This document shows positions 16,683-25,564 of a stretch of 54,249 nt of DNA, piece after piece; position 1 is the stretch's first letter, and each line of letters starts with the position of its first letter. Origin of the DNA: JAIXUI01 sp943373175. GTDB taxonomy: Bacteria > Bacteroidota > Bacteroidia > UBA7662 > JAIXUI01. Location: assembly GCA_943373175.1 (NCBI GenBank), contig CALSBM010000011.1:1-54249 (forward strand), read 5' to 3'. Both the position numbers and the translations under genes were made by a program. The notes under the pieces were generated by a model that did not search any database, was not told the DNA's origin, and saw only the letters and a list, made by a program, of their open reading frames with translations.

Positions 16683-17755
16683 GCAAACACGACCGAGAAG
16701 GGCTTAATGAATTAGTCCAGAGAGTTTTTATCAGCTTCGGTTTTTCGGAGGAAGATGCTCAGCTGTCTGCGGATGTTTTGATAGAGGCCGATTTGCGTGG
16801 AATAGACTCACACGGAGTTGCACGTCTTCCCGGATATGTAAGGCTGATCGAAAAGGGGAGAATTAATTCGAAGCCTAACATCCGCATTGTTCGGGAACGG
16901 GCAGCCGTGGCTACAATAGACGGTGATGGGGGAATAGGGTTAGTAGTTGGGCCGAAAGCTATGAGTATAGCGATAGAAAAAGCGATGCAAACCGGATGCG
17001 GCAGTGTAGCGGTGCGAAATTCCAACCATTTTGGAATTGGGGCTTGGCATAGTTTAATGGCAACAGACCGAGGTTGTATCGGGATGTCGATGACGAACGC
17101 TTCTCCCTTAGTGGCCACAGTAAATACTACAGAGCGATTGTTAGGCACAAACCCCTTGTGCGTGGCATTTCCGGCAGGTGCTTACCCACCTATCGTGTTC
17201 GATTTAGCGACTTCGGCAGCCGCTAATGGAAAGTTGGAGATAGCGGAGCGCGAGGGAAAATCTATACCTATAGGCTGGATTATAATGCCTGATGGCACCT
17301 ACAGCACGGATCCGTCTGCATTAAAAAAAGGAGCAGCACTGTTGCCATTGGGCAGTTTTCCCGAGTTGGGGTTACACAAAGGTTACGGGCTTGGAGCCAT
17401 GATAGATTTGATGTCTGGTGTACTGGGAGGTGCTGCGTATGGCCCATGGGTTCCTCCGTTTGTGGCCTTTTTAGATCCTGTTCCCGGGGCATTCGGGCAG
17501 GGTATCGGGCATTTTTTCACCGCTTGGGAGGTAGAGGCGTTTCGGGATAAGCAAGAGTATGATGAGGCAATAGGCCACTGGATTGACCGGATGAAGGCGG
17601 CCAAACCGATAGATCCGGCTGTGCCATTAATGGTTCATGGTGAGCCAGAAATGGTGGTTCGAGCTGAGCGTATGAAAACCGGAATTCCCTTACATGAGTC
17701 GGTAGTTCTGGCATTAGACGAGCTTGCTTTGAGGTGCCAAATTGCATGGCGATGA
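16676..17755 (+). CDS. Ldh/malate dehydrogenase family (type 2) oxidoreductase
   Basis: A 359-residue NAD(P)-dependent enzyme of the Ldh_2 family, which acts on 2-hydroxy acids such as malate, lactate, sulfolactate or ureidoglycolate. Family marks are DLRGIDSHGVARLPGYV, ATIDGDGGIGLVVGPKAM, VRNSNHFGIGAWH, TNASPLVA, GTNPLCVAFPAG and LGLHKGYGLGAMIDLMSGVL. The start at 16676 (MVSKHDREG) overlaps the glycosyltransferase stop and gives normal family length; an ATG at 16646 would add 10 residues. It is followed by a TauE/SafE exporter gene with an ATGA overlap, so a link to sulfonate or organic acid traffic is possible but only inferred. Confidence 0.9.
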   Translation: MVSKHDREGLNELVQRVFISFGFSEEDAQLSADVLIEADLRGIDSHGVARLPGYVRLIEKGRINSKPNIRIVRERAAVATIDGDGGIGLVVGPKAMSIAIEKAMQTGCGSVAVRNSNHFGIGAWHSLMATDRGCIGMSMTNASPLVATVNTTERLLGTNPLCVAFPAGAYPPIVFDLATSAAANGKLEIAEREGKSIPIGWIIMPDGTYSTDPSALKKGAALLPLGSFPELGLHKGYGLGAMIDLMSGVLGGAAYGPWVPPFVAFLDPVPGAFGQGIGHFFTAWEVEAFRDKQEYDEAIGHWIDRMKAAKPIDPAVPLMVHGEPEMVVRAERMKTGIPLHESVVLALDELALRCQIAWR

Positions 17756-18483
17756 GCCTTGAATGGATGATTCTATTTCTTCTCTTAGCGCTTCTGGCAG
17801 AAATACTGGGCACTTTGGGCGGCTTTGGCTCTTCGTTGTTTTTTGTGCCATTAGCTGGATACTTCTTAGAATTTCATGCAGTGTTGGGGTTAACAGCACT
17901 ATTTCATGTTATGAGTAATCTAGTGAAAATAAGGATGTTTGGAAAGCAAACAGACAGACGAGTTTTACTTTGGCTTGGTATTCCTTCTGTGTTATTTGTT
18001 GTGGTGGGAGCAGCATTGAGTCCGTTTTGGAGCAGCAAAGGACTTGAGATGGTATTAGCGATATTTCTCATTGGGCTGTCTATTGGATTATGGCTAATGC
18101 CTGATTTAAAGATGAAGGATACGCCTGGACGGATGGCCGGAGCAGGAGTTGCTGCCGGACTCATGGCCGGATTGGTTGGAACGGGAGGGGCGTTAAGAGG
18201 AGTGGCCATGTCGGCATTGAATCTGGAGAAGGAGGTTTTTGTAGCTACATCAGCTTTAATTGATTTGGGTGTGGACGGTAGCAGAGCGGTGGTTTATGCC
18301 CTGAATGGGTACATGCGAACGGAGGATTTTTACCTGCTACCGGGTTTAGCTGCGGTAAGTATTGGTGGGTCGTGGATTGGAAAACTCCTTCTACAACGGT
18401 TGCGGCAGGCGTATTTTCGAAACTTGGTTCTCAGCTTTGTATTGCTGAGTGGCCTTGCAACGATATGGCGATTGATGAGTTAG
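17752..18483 (+). CDS. TauE/SafE-family membrane exporter
   Basis: A 243-residue integral membrane protein with about eight hydrophobic segments. Diagnostic parts are LAEILGTLGGFGSSLFFVPL near the N-terminus and GVAAGLMAGLVGTGGALRGV in the middle; these repeated Gly-rich half-motifs are typical of the TauE/SafE (DUF81) family, which exports sulfite, sulfoacetate or similar anions. The ATG at 17752 overlaps the dehydrogenase stop (ATGA); the frame extends to a GTG at 17734 but this is less likely. Substrate unknown. Confidence 0.9.
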   Translation: MSLEWMILFLLLALLAEILGTLGGFGSSLFFVPLAGYFLEFHAVLGLTALFHVMSNLVKIRMFGKQTDRRVLLWLGIPSVLFVVVGAALSPFWSSKGLEMVLAIFLIGLSIGLWLMPDLKMKDTPGRMAGAGVAAGLMAGLVGTGGALRGVAMSALNLEKEVFVATSALIDLGVDGSRAVVYALNGYMRTEDFYLLPGLAAVSIGGSWIGKLLLQRLRQAYFRNLVLSFVLLSGLATIWRLMS

Positions 18484-18534
18484 GATTGTAATATTGCGGC
18501 ACGATTATTAGAAAAACGCAACAAATTTGTTCAC

Positions 18535-19164
18535 ATGAAAACGCACATTTTACTTTTGTTATCCTTCCTATTTGCTGCTCAAGTTTTGAGTGCGCAATCA
18601 GAAGAAGGGCCTGTATCTGCCGGCCTTAAAATAGGCACGAATGTTTCCCATTTGTCTGCAAGTTTAACTACCATCAAAAACCCGGATTACTACATGGGGT
18701 TGAATGCAGGGTTTTTTGTCCGCTTTAACCTCGGCGATTGGATAATACAGCCGGAGTTGGTTTTTAGCCAGCGTGGAGGAAGTTTTACAGACAACCTTAC
18801 CGGCAAAGACGTTACGAATAGAATGGCGTACCTAGAGGCGCCAATATTGGTGGGTTATCGCCCGTTGAGTTGGCTGCGATTAAATGCTGGGCCTAATTTT
18901 CAGTATTTACTTGGCGCAGAAGACAATACACTGGCTGTTGCAGGACGTATTATTACGTTCCGCAAAGAAGCACTACAAAACTTGGTTCTTGGGGTACAGT
19001 TAGGGGTTGGAATAGATGTTCAGCGTTTTTCGTTGGACTTACGTTATGACACTAATTTGAGTAGCTTGGGTCTTAATTTGAATGCTTCTGATGGAGCAGG
19101 AAGCCAAAGTGCTTCTTCCCGAAATAATGTTTGGCAGATAGCAATAGGTTATCGTTTATTTTAA
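18535..19164 (+). CDS. PorT-like outer-membrane beta-barrel protein
   Basis: The 209-residue protein has a signal peptide (MKTHILLLLSFLFAAQ, cleavage after VLSAQ) and then alternating strands: SAGLKIGTNVSHLSA, YYMGLNAGFFVRFNLGDW, IIQPELVFSQRGGSF, YLEAPILVGYRP, LRLNAGPNFQYLLG, and the terminal strand VWQIAIGYRLF ending in an aromatic residue, as needed for BAM recognition. This is the PorT/outer-membrane beta-barrel family of Bacteroidota (8 strands). PorT itself belongs to T9SS; most members have no known role. The gene stands alone with its own leader. Confidence 0.85.
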   Translation: MKTHILLLLSFLFAAQVLSAQSEEGPVSAGLKIGTNVSHLSASLTTIKNPDYYMGLNAGFFVRFNLGDWIIQPELVFSQRGGSFTDNLTGKDVTNRMAYLEAPILVGYRPLSWLRLNAGPNFQYLLGAEDNTLAVAGRIITFRKEALQNLVLGVQLGVGIDVQRFSLDLRYDTNLSSLGLNLNASDGAGSQSASSRNNVWQIAIGYRLF

Positions 19165-19192
19165 AGATGAAGTAGAAAAGCGAACTTTGGCT

Positions 19193-19498
19193 ATGATTGT
19201 TTACAATGTTACCCTGAGTGTAGAATCCGGGATTCATGAAGAATGGCTTAACTGGATGAAAACGGAGCATTTGCTCGAGGTTATGGCCACCGGTTGTTTT
19301 CAGGAGTATCGCTTTCTCAAGTTATTGCAACCAGTTCCGGAAGAAGGGTTTACCTACGCCATTCAGTATTTTGCTCAGGATATGGAAACGTATCTTCAAT
19401 ATCAAGAGCAGTTTGCTCCGGCATTGCAAGCCAAGACCAAAGCGCGGTTTGGCGAGAAGTTTTTTGCATTCCGCACTATTTTAGAAAGTGTAGAATAA
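19193..19498 (+). CDS. DUF4286 family protein
   Basis: A 101-residue soluble protein: MIVYNVTLSVESGIHEEWLN, then a helix (WMKTEHLLEVMATGCF), YRFLKLL, FTYAIQYFAQDMETYLQY, and HRTI-like ending FFAFRTILESVE. This is the ferredoxin-like alpha/beta fold of DUF4286, widespread in Bacteroidota and of unknown function. The ATG at 19193 is chosen; the frame can also begin with TTG two codons earlier. A strong terminator follows 17 bases after the stop. Confidence 0.9.
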   Translation: MIVYNVTLSVESGIHEEWLNWMKTEHLLEVMATGCFQEYRFLKLLQPVPEEGFTYAIQYFAQDMETYLQYQEQFAPALQAKTKARFGEKFFAFRTILESVE

Positions 19499-19515
19499 TC
19501 GGAATAACTAACTTA

Positions 19516-19539
19516 AAACCCTCTTCGGAGGGTTTTTTT
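19516..19539 (+). terminator. Intrinsic terminator after DUF4286 gene
   Basis: An 8-bp stem AAACCCTC / GAGGGTTT with the stable tetraloop TTCG is followed by a T run. It separates the plus-strand genes from the convergent symporter gene whose stop is at 19556. Confidence 0.92.
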
Positions 19540-19555
19540 ATTTAACAACGTGGTT

Positions 19556-21055
19556 TTATCCAGAATAGGATTGGCCTATAATCGGCTTCGCTTTAGTGGA
19601 AACAAACCATAATCCCATGTAAACTAACAGGCCGTTTAACAAGAGCAGTTCAAACCCAAATGTGTATCCGTTGAACCAACGACTGCTGTTTTCTGAAATG
19701 AAGTACGTAAGCAATGGCCCAACGAGGCAAGGAGCGACCAACCATTTTCGGTTCAGTTGCCTTTTGCTTAACAAACCAAAACCGAACAACGCCAGCAGTG
19801 GCCCATACGTGTATGAGGCAAGAGTAAAGATGAGGAAGAGAATGGCTTGCTTCGGCCACGTTTGAGACCAAAGAATTACCGCCAACAACACCACCGCGAA
19901 CCCAATATGCACCCAATGACGAAGCCGGGTTTCCGACTTTTCCTCCCTTTTTCCGTTTCCAAAGCCCAGAAAATCGATACAGAATGAGGTGGTAAGCGTG
20001 GTTAACACAGAATCGGCGCTGGAGAAAGTGGCAGCGGTGAGCCCAACCATGAAAATTAAGGAAGCAGTTAACCCCAGCGGTCCCAAAGCGAGCATAGGAA
20101 AAAGCCTGTCGGTGATGGGTTTTCCACTGGCCGGGTCGGTTGGAAGTTGAAGCCCTTTTGCCTGCAAATAGAAATACAACACAGCGCCAAGGCTAAGAAA
20201 AAGCAGATTCACAAAAATCAGGGAGCCGGAGAACCAGTACATATTGGTTTGAGCGTCTTTCAAACTGCGCATGCTCAGGTTTTTCTGCATCATATTCTGG
20301 TCGAGGCCGGTCATCACTAACGTAATGAGAGCGCCGCTCACCAATTGTTTCCAGAAGTAATTGGGTTCTCTCCAATCCCAGAAGAACACTTTGCTGTAAT
20401 CACTATCGGCAATTTTTTCAAATAGTTGAAAAGGGTCGAGGTTCAATTGTAACGCTACTGCTACAACAGAGCCTACCAGACCAAGCAACAGCAACAAACT
20501 TTGAAACGTGTCTGTCCAGACGAGGGTTTTGATTCCGCCTTGGTAGGTGTAAAGGAGAATCAGCAGCAGAATGCCGGTAACTGTAACCGGAAGGGGAACG
20601 CCCCACGCATCGAAAATGAACGTTTGAAGTACACCCGCCGTGAGTGCAAGACGTAAAGCAGCACCGAGCGTTCGGGATAAAAGGAAAAAGAAACTTCCAG
20701 TCTTCTGAGCTTCCTTCCCAAACCTTTCTCCCAGCCAAGTGTAGATGGACGTAAGATTTCGGCCATAATATAACGGAAGTAACACCTGTGCAATGATGAA
20801 GTAGCCGAGTAAGTATCCCAGCACCATTTGCATATACCCGAAACTGTTGGTGGCCACGGTTCCGGGGAGAGAAATAAAAGTCACACCGCTCAAGGAGTCG
20901 CCAATCATTCCGAAGGCTACGACGTACCAAGGCGAGTTTTTCCCGCCAACGTAATAGTCGAACGCTTTCGCTTTTCTACCTGTGAACCAGGAAATAGAAA
21001 ACAGGGCCAGAAAGTACAGGCCCATGAAACATAGGAAGAGTAAAGGAGATCCCAA
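19556..21055 (-). CDS. Sodium:solute symporter (SSS family)
   Basis: A 499-residue protein with about 13 membrane segments and the SSS signature region: YYVGGKNSPWYVVAFGMIGD, SLSGVTFISLPGTV, TSIYTWLGERFG, LLSRTLGAALRLALTAGVLQ, and GGIKTLVWTDTFQSLLLLLG. A later segment GLTAATFSSADSVLTTLTTS contains the conserved Ser pair of Na+ site 2. The substrate of these Bacteroidota members (sugar, amino acid or sialic acid) cannot be told. It lies 20 bases after the menB stop, so it may be the last gene of the men operon. Confidence 0.93.
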   Translation of the reverse strand: MGSPLLFLCFMGLYFLALFSISWFTGRKAKAFDYYVGGKNSPWYVVAFGMIGDSLSGVTFISLPGTVATNSFGYMQMVLGYLLGYFIIAQVLLPLYYGRNLTSIYTWLGERFGKEAQKTGSFFFLLSRTLGAALRLALTAGVLQTFIFDAWGVPLPVTVTGILLLILLYTYQGGIKTLVWTDTFQSLLLLLGLVGSVVAVALQLNLDPFQLFEKIADSDYSKVFFWDWREPNYFWKQLVSGALITLVMTGLDQNMMQKNLSMRSLKDAQTNMYWFSGSLIFVNLLFLSLGAVLYFYLQAKGLQLPTDPASGKPITDRLFPMLALGPLGLTASLIFMVGLTAATFSSADSVLTTLTTSFCIDFLGFGNGKREEKSETRLRHWVHIGFAVVLLAVILWSQTWPKQAILFLIFTLASYTYGPLLALFGFGLLSKRQLNRKWLVAPCLVGPLLTYFISENSSRWFNGYTFGFELLLLNGLLVYMGLWFVSTKAKPIIGQSYSG

Positions 21056-21075
21056 GAGCTAATTTGTTAGCGGAA

Positions 21076-21900
21076 TCAGGGAAATTTAGGGTATTTGGAG
21101 AAGTCGGGCTGACGTTTCTCCATGAAGGCGTTTTTCCCCTCTTTCGCTTCTTCGCTCAGGTAATAAAGCAACGTTGCATTTCCGGCAAGTTCCTGGATTC
21201 CGGCCTGACCGTCGAGTTCGGCATTGAAAGCGGACTTGAGCATTCGCAGGGCGATGGGACTTTTTTCCAAGATTTTTTGGCACCATTGAATGGTAGTTTC
21301 TTCAAGAAGCTCAAGGGGCACTACTTTATTTACAAGCCCCATATCGAGGGCTTCATTGGCATCGTACTGATCGCAGAGGTACCAAATTTCGCGGGCTTTC
21401 TTCTGACCGACAATACGAGCGAGGTAAGATGCACCAAAACCACCATCGAAGCTGCCGACTTTTGGGCCGGTTTGGCCAAAGCGGGCATTTTCAGCGGCAA
21501 TGCTGAGGTCGCAAACCACGTGAAGCACATGTCCGCCACCAATAGCCCAGCCGGCCACCATGGCAATCACTGGCTTGGGTATTCGGCGAATCTGCATTTG
21601 CAAGTCGAGGACGTTGAGGCGTGGCACCTGGTCTTCACCCACATAACCACCATGCCCTCGAACGCTTTGATCGCCGCCGGAGCAAAAGGCTTTTCCGCCT
21701 TCACCGGTAAGGATGATCACGCCAATGTCGGTGTTGTCGCGGCAATGGTCCATAGCCGTTATCATTTCTTGGACGGTAAGTGGGGTGAATGCGTTATGCT
21801 TTTCAGGGCGGTTGATGCTGATTTTGGCGATAGCACCCAGCTTTTGGAATTTGATTTCCTTGTATTCCCGGATGGTTTCCCAGGGGTGTTGAGAGGTCAT
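21076..21900 (-). CDS. menB: 1,4-dihydroxy-2-naphthoyl-CoA synthase
   Basis: MenB, a crotonase-fold enzyme, cyclises o-succinylbenzoyl-CoA in menaquinone synthesis. The 274-residue protein has ISINRPEKHNAFTPLTVQEM, GKAFCSGGDQSVRGHGGYVG, GGGHVLHVVCDLSIAAENAR, FGQTGPKVGSFDGGFGASYL and the C-terminal Tyr/Glu-rich ending (EAKEGKNAFMEKRQPDFSKY). The start MTSQHPWETI lies 8 bases after the menD stop; a longer frame overlapping menD is rejected. Confidence 0.97.
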   Translation of the reverse strand: MTSQHPWETIREYKEIKFQKLGAIAKISINRPEKHNAFTPLTVQEMITAMDHCRDNTDIGVIILTGEGGKAFCSGGDQSVRGHGGYVGEDQVPRLNVLDLQMQIRRIPKPVIAMVAGWAIGGGHVLHVVCDLSIAAENARFGQTGPKVGSFDGGFGASYLARIVGQKKAREIWYLCDQYDANEALDMGLVNKVVPLELLEETTIQWCQKILEKSPIALRMLKSAFNAELDGQAGIQELAGNATLLYYLSEEAKEGKNAFMEKRQPDFSKYPKFP

Positions 21901-21907
21901 AGGCGAG

Positions 21908-23611
21908 TTATTGACGTAGTCGGGAGCGAAATTCGTGAAAGACACGCTGATTTTCTTCTCCCAGCGTACGAACTTCGAGCAAGGCTGCTTTTTCGTGATT
22001 CAATAGCCAGTCTAATCCAGACTTCAGACTAACCTTATTATCCGCTACACAATGAGAAAGCCGATACGCAGCGCAGAGGTGTTCGAAATTGACTTGCTGA
22101 GGAGTTTCGAAATAATGGGTGAGTTCCGGGACGTTTGATGGGCCGTCAATCAATCTAAAAATGCCACCACCACCGTTATTCGACACGATAATTCTGAGAT
22201 TATCCGGAAGCGCACCGGGCCAAAGGGCGTTTTGGTCGTAGAGAAAAGCAAGGTCTCCTGTTATGAGAAGGTGTCGAACGTTGGGTTGGGCTAACGCGAA
22301 TCCGAACGCGGTAGAGGTGCAACCATCGATGCCGCTGGTGCCGCGATTACTGAAACACTGAAAATCGCTGAAGAACAAATTGCCGAAACGCACGGGCATG
22401 GAGTTGGCCAGATGCACCCAATCGGTGTTGGGCCACCACTCGCTGATTCTGGACATGGCCCACCACTCGCTCCAAGGGGCGCTTATTTTATAATCTTCTA
22501 ACTGATGCTCCAAGTTGATTTCGGCCTGCAACCAACGTGTCTGAAAAAGTACACTATCGAGAGGAAGCTGCTGGAAAAATGGCAACAACTGTTCGAACTG
22601 AAGATGAAGAGGCTCAGTAAGGCAGCCAAACGTGTTGATAGCAGCTTTTTCTTCGCTTAGGTGATAATGATATTGCGGAGGAAAGCGCCTGAGAAATGCC
22701 TTCATTTGCTTGCTTACAATGCCGAGACCGGCGGTAAGCAGCACGTTAGGCTGTAATTCTTTTAACAAATGCTCCGGTAATGATTGAAGAATCTGCTCTC
22801 CGTGCCGTACAAAAAGCGGATGGCTGACGTTGGAAAGGCATTCGGTTACTACGGTAATCGATTCTCGTTCCGCTAATTGCGCTAATGCTTTTTGTTCATT
22901 CGCGCTGTATTCGCCTTGGCCTAAAACAATAAGGATTTTGTCTTCCGAAAGTAGGTTTTGAGGAACAGGGTCAAGCGGCTTCTTAAAAACTGCCGGCACT
23001 GATAAAGGTTTGCGCCATAAGAACGGCCCTTCGGGAACATCATAGAGCGGTTCCTTCAACGGAATGTTGAGATGAACCGGCCCGGAAGGAGATTGCTTAA
23101 GTAGATTGCCCAAAACTTCTAAAATCCCCATCGATTCTGAAATGGCGGCACTTCCTTCTTCTTCTGGAAGCGAGTACTCCGTTCGAATATGGTTGTGGTA
23201 GAGTCCCTTTTGTCGGATAGCTTGCCCATCCTGTTGGTCAATGAGTGAAGCCGGACGGTCTGCGGTAAGCACAATTAGGGGCACCTGCAAATAGAACGCT
23301 TCGGTTATAGCGGGATAAAGGTTGAGGGCTGCGGTTCCGGATGTGCATATAATGGCTACGGGTTGCTTGCTTCCTCGACTAATTCCCAAAGCCCGGTAAC
23401 CGGCACTTCGCTCATCAACGGCAATATGAACGTTGAATTCTGGGCTTCGCGAAGCAATAAGGGTTAGTGGAGCCGACCGCGAACCTGGACTTATTACTAT
23501 ATCACGAACGCCCCAATGCAGCAGGCTGTTGAACAATAAAAACAGCGGACTACGCCGGTGGCTTAAAGACAATTCAGCAAAGTCTGGCATTTCAATTCGG
23601 TTTCCTGCCAT
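21908..23611 (-). CDS. menD: SEPHCHC synthase MenD
   Basis: MenD is a thiamine diphosphate enzyme that joins isochorismate and 2-oxoglutarate. The 567-residue protein has DIVISPGSRSAPLTLIA, DERSAGYRALGISRGS, ICTSGTAALNLYPAITEA, TADRPASLIDQQDGQAIRQ, and the TPP-binding C-terminal domain with SNRGTSGIDGCTSTAFG and LAFLYDQNALWP. The ATG at 23611 overlaps the end of menF by 49 bases; a second ATG at 23590 (MPDFAEL) would overlap less. Part of the menF-menD-menB operon. Confidence 0.97.
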   Translation of the reverse strand: MAGNRIEMPDFAELSLSHRRSPLFLLFNSLLHWGVRDIVISPGSRSAPLTLIASRSPEFNVHIAVDERSAGYRALGISRGSKQPVAIICTSGTAALNLYPAITEAFYLQVPLIVLTADRPASLIDQQDGQAIRQKGLYHNHIRTEYSLPEEEGSAAISESMGILEVLGNLLKQSPSGPVHLNIPLKEPLYDVPEGPFLWRKPLSVPAVFKKPLDPVPQNLLSEDKILIVLGQGEYSANEQKALAQLAERESITVVTECLSNVSHPLFVRHGEQILQSLPEHLLKELQPNVLLTAGLGIVSKQMKAFLRRFPPQYHYHLSEEKAAINTFGCLTEPLHLQFEQLLPFFQQLPLDSVLFQTRWLQAEINLEHQLEDYKISAPWSEWWAMSRISEWWPNTDWVHLANSMPVRFGNLFFSDFQCFSNRGTSGIDGCTSTAFGFALAQPNVRHLLITGDLAFLYDQNALWPGALPDNLRIIVSNNGGGGIFRLIDGPSNVPELTHYFETPQQVNFEHLCAAYRLSHCVADNKVSLKSGLDWLLNHEKAALLEVRTLGEENQRVFHEFRSRLRQ

Positions 23612-24549
23612 TCTAATTCCGGGTCAGACAGATGCGTGAGCCCTGCACCGGCGTAAAGAAGGGCAGTTTTAGGGCCCAATCGTAAGCACCTCAGGTTGAC
23701 GAAACTTAGAAACTGGTTGTCGGGGTGTTGTAGGGCCAAGTAACCGGCGTACAAACGTCGGGCATGGCTTTCTAATTTCAGAATAAGTTGGGAAGCTGCT
23801 TTGGCTGGCAATCCTCCTACTGCTGGTGTTGGATGAAGCGCTGCTGCTAACGTTGCTGGATTGAAGTTAAAGCTGCACTGGCTGGTGAACCGAGTCCGTA
23901 AATGCCGCAACCAACCGGTATCGGTGATTTCCGGCCCTTCTTGTTCTACAACCAAGCCATGCGATTCGAAGGTTGAACGAATGTAGGAAGTCACCATATT
24001 CTGTTCTTCCTGCTCTTTCAGACCAAAACCGTCTTTCGCATTCCGACTTCTGGTTCCGGCCAACGAGACCGATTCGAGTTTTCCCTGTTGAGCTTCGAGC
24101 AGTAACTCCGGACTTGCCCCCATCCATATACCTTGCGTTGAATCGGCAAGAAAGTAAACATACGCGCCGGGGTAAGCTTTGCAGAGACTATCAAAAAAGG
24201 ACTTCGGACTAAAACCATCAGGTAGCCGATGGCGAAGAACTCGGGACAAAACCACTTTATCTAATTCGCCCGCTTTCATGGAAGCAACCGCTTTCATTAC
24301 ACCTTCCTTATAGGCAGATTCCGTTGTACTGTTTTCCCAAGGCTCTTCCTGCTTTTCTATAAGTTTATCGGCCTGCTCCCAAAAGGAGTCTTCCGTATTC
24401 AGAGCAACAAATCGGGCTAACCGTGCGGGTTCCCGGCGGTCGAAGGCCTGAATATGCAACGACCACGGGCCGTCGTCCTTCCCTTGCAATAGCAATGGTG
24501 CAGGAGCGCCGGGTTGGCGAAAGGCAAATAGGCAGCCGTGGAATTTCAT
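23563..24549 (-). CDS. menF: Isochorismate synthase
   Basis: A 328-residue chorismate-binding enzyme that converts chorismate to isochorismate at the start of the menaquinone pathway. Motifs: GELDKVVLSRVLRH, GASPELLLEAQQGKLESVSL, AGTRSRN, the Lys/Glu-rich EEQNMV segment, LHPTPAVGGLPAK and FVNLRCLRL, ending with YAGAGLT-type GAG. Short N-terminal domain typical of Bacteroidota. It is the first gene of the men operon and overlaps menD. Confidence 0.95.
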   Translation of the reverse strand: MKFHGCLFAFRQPGAPAPLLLQGKDDGPWSLHIQAFDRREPARLARFVALNTEDSFWEQADKLIEKQEEPWENSTTESAYKEGVMKAVASMKAGELDKVVLSRVLRHRLPDGFSPKSFFDSLCKAYPGAYVYFLADSTQGIWMGASPELLLEAQQGKLESVSLAGTRSRNAKDGFGLKEQEEQNMVTSYIRSTFESHGLVVEQEGPEITDTGWLRHLRTRFTSQCSFNFNPATLAAALHPTPAVGGLPAKAASQLILKLESHARRLYAGYLALQHPDNQFLSFVNLRCLRLGPKTALLYAGAGLTHLSDPELEWQETELKCQTLLNCL

Positions 24550-24647
24550 GGAGCGGCAAAGATGCTAATTATGGCTATAAAAGGGGATATATAGTCTTTG
24601 CTTGCATAAGTGGTTGAAGGTCGGCTATTTTGTAATATCACTGCTTT

Positions 24648-25091
24648 ATGATAACACCACAGGAATACCTTGAAACACTTCCGGACGAAAGACGGGAGGC
24701 CGTTTCCCGCATTCGCGAAGCTTTTTTAAATCACTTGCCCGACGGTTTTGAAGAAACGATGCAGTATAACATGATTTCATTCGTGGTGCCGTTCAGCCTT
24801 TATCCGGCGGGCTACCATTGCAACCCAAAAGATCAGTTGCCGTTTGTTTCTATTGCCAATCAGAAAGGGGCGATTTCTATTTACCATAATGGGCTTTACT
24901 CTATGCCTATGATGTTAGAATGGTTTCAGCAGGCTTATTCAGATGCGGGAGTAGGGAAACTGGATATGGGCAAGAGTTGTATTCGGTTTAAGAAGATGGA
25001 TAAAATTCCTATCGCTTTGCTGGAGGAACTGGCAGGGAAAATCAGCGTGCAAGATTGGATCAACTGCTACGAAACCATGCTTAAGCGATAG
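24648..25091 (+). CDS. DUF1801 domain protein
   Basis: A 147-residue soluble protein of the YdhG/DUF1801 fold: TPQEYLETLPDERREAVSRI, LPDGFEETMQYNMISFVVP, QLPFVSIANQKGAISIYHNG, KLDMGKSCIRFKKMDKIPIA. These proteins have an SCP-2 or YjbR-like small alpha/beta fold and are mostly uncharacterised. It lies 4 bases before the YciI-like gene and is likely cotranscribed. It diverges from menF with about 98 bases between them. Confidence 0.88.
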   Translation: MITPQEYLETLPDERREAVSRIREAFLNHLPDGFEETMQYNMISFVVPFSLYPAGYHCNPKDQLPFVSIANQKGAISIYHNGLYSMPMMLEWFQQAYSDAGVGKLDMGKSCIRFKKMDKIPIALLEELAGKISVQDWINCYETMLKR

Positions 25092-25095
25092 TGAG

Positions 25096-25557
25096 ATGAA
25101 GAACTTGTTGTTGTTGGGCTTGTTGGTTTGGGGAAGTTATTATAGTGCTGCGGCTCAGGAAGTAGCGATGGAATACGATTCGGTGTTAGCGAAGAAGCTG
25201 GGAGCCGATGAGCGGGGAATGCGCAAATACGTGCTTGCCATTCTGAAAACGGGACCATACAATCCGGCAACAAAGGAAGAACGAGACAGCTTATTTCAGG
25301 GGCATTTTGCGAACATTGGGCGATTAGCGAAAGCAGGTCAGTTATCGGTTGCGGGGCCGTTTATGAAAAACGACAAGCAGTGGAGAGGACTTTATCTGTT
25401 TAATGTGGAGTCTGTAGAAGAGGCCGAAGCGTTAGCGAAGACCGACCCGGCAGTGAAGGCGGGCGTTTTTGTGATGGAATACACCCCTTGGTACGGCAGC
25501 GCCATCTTGCCAGAAGCTGCAAAGTGGCATGATAAGCTGGTGAAGAAAGGGCGGTAG
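25096..25557 (+). CDS. Exported YciI-like protein
   Basis: A 153-residue protein. It has a signal peptide (MKNLLLLGLLVWGSYYSAAA, cleavage near AAAQE) and a YciI/YCII-like ferredoxin fold: MRKYVLAILKTGPYNP, RDSLFQGHFANIGRLAKAGQL, SVAGPFMKNDKQWRGLYLFN, EEAEALAKTDPAVKAGVF. Most YciI proteins are cytoplasmic; here the conserved His in QGHFANI and Asp in TDPAVKAG are kept in an exported context. The last part (YGSAILPEAAKWHDKL) is typical of exported members. Function unknown. Confidence 0.87.
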   Translation: MKNLLLLGLLVWGSYYSAAAQEVAMEYDSVLAKKLGADERGMRKYVLAILKTGPYNPATKEERDSLFQGHFANIGRLAKAGQLSVAGPFMKNDKQWRGLYLFNVESVEEAEALAKTDPAVKAGVFVMEYTPWYGSAILPEAAKWHDKLVKKGR

Positions 25558-25564
25558 AGGATTC

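Noticed and set aside
21064..22032. 322-residue plus-strand frame over menB and menD
   Set aside because: Antisense shadow of two clear menaquinone genes.
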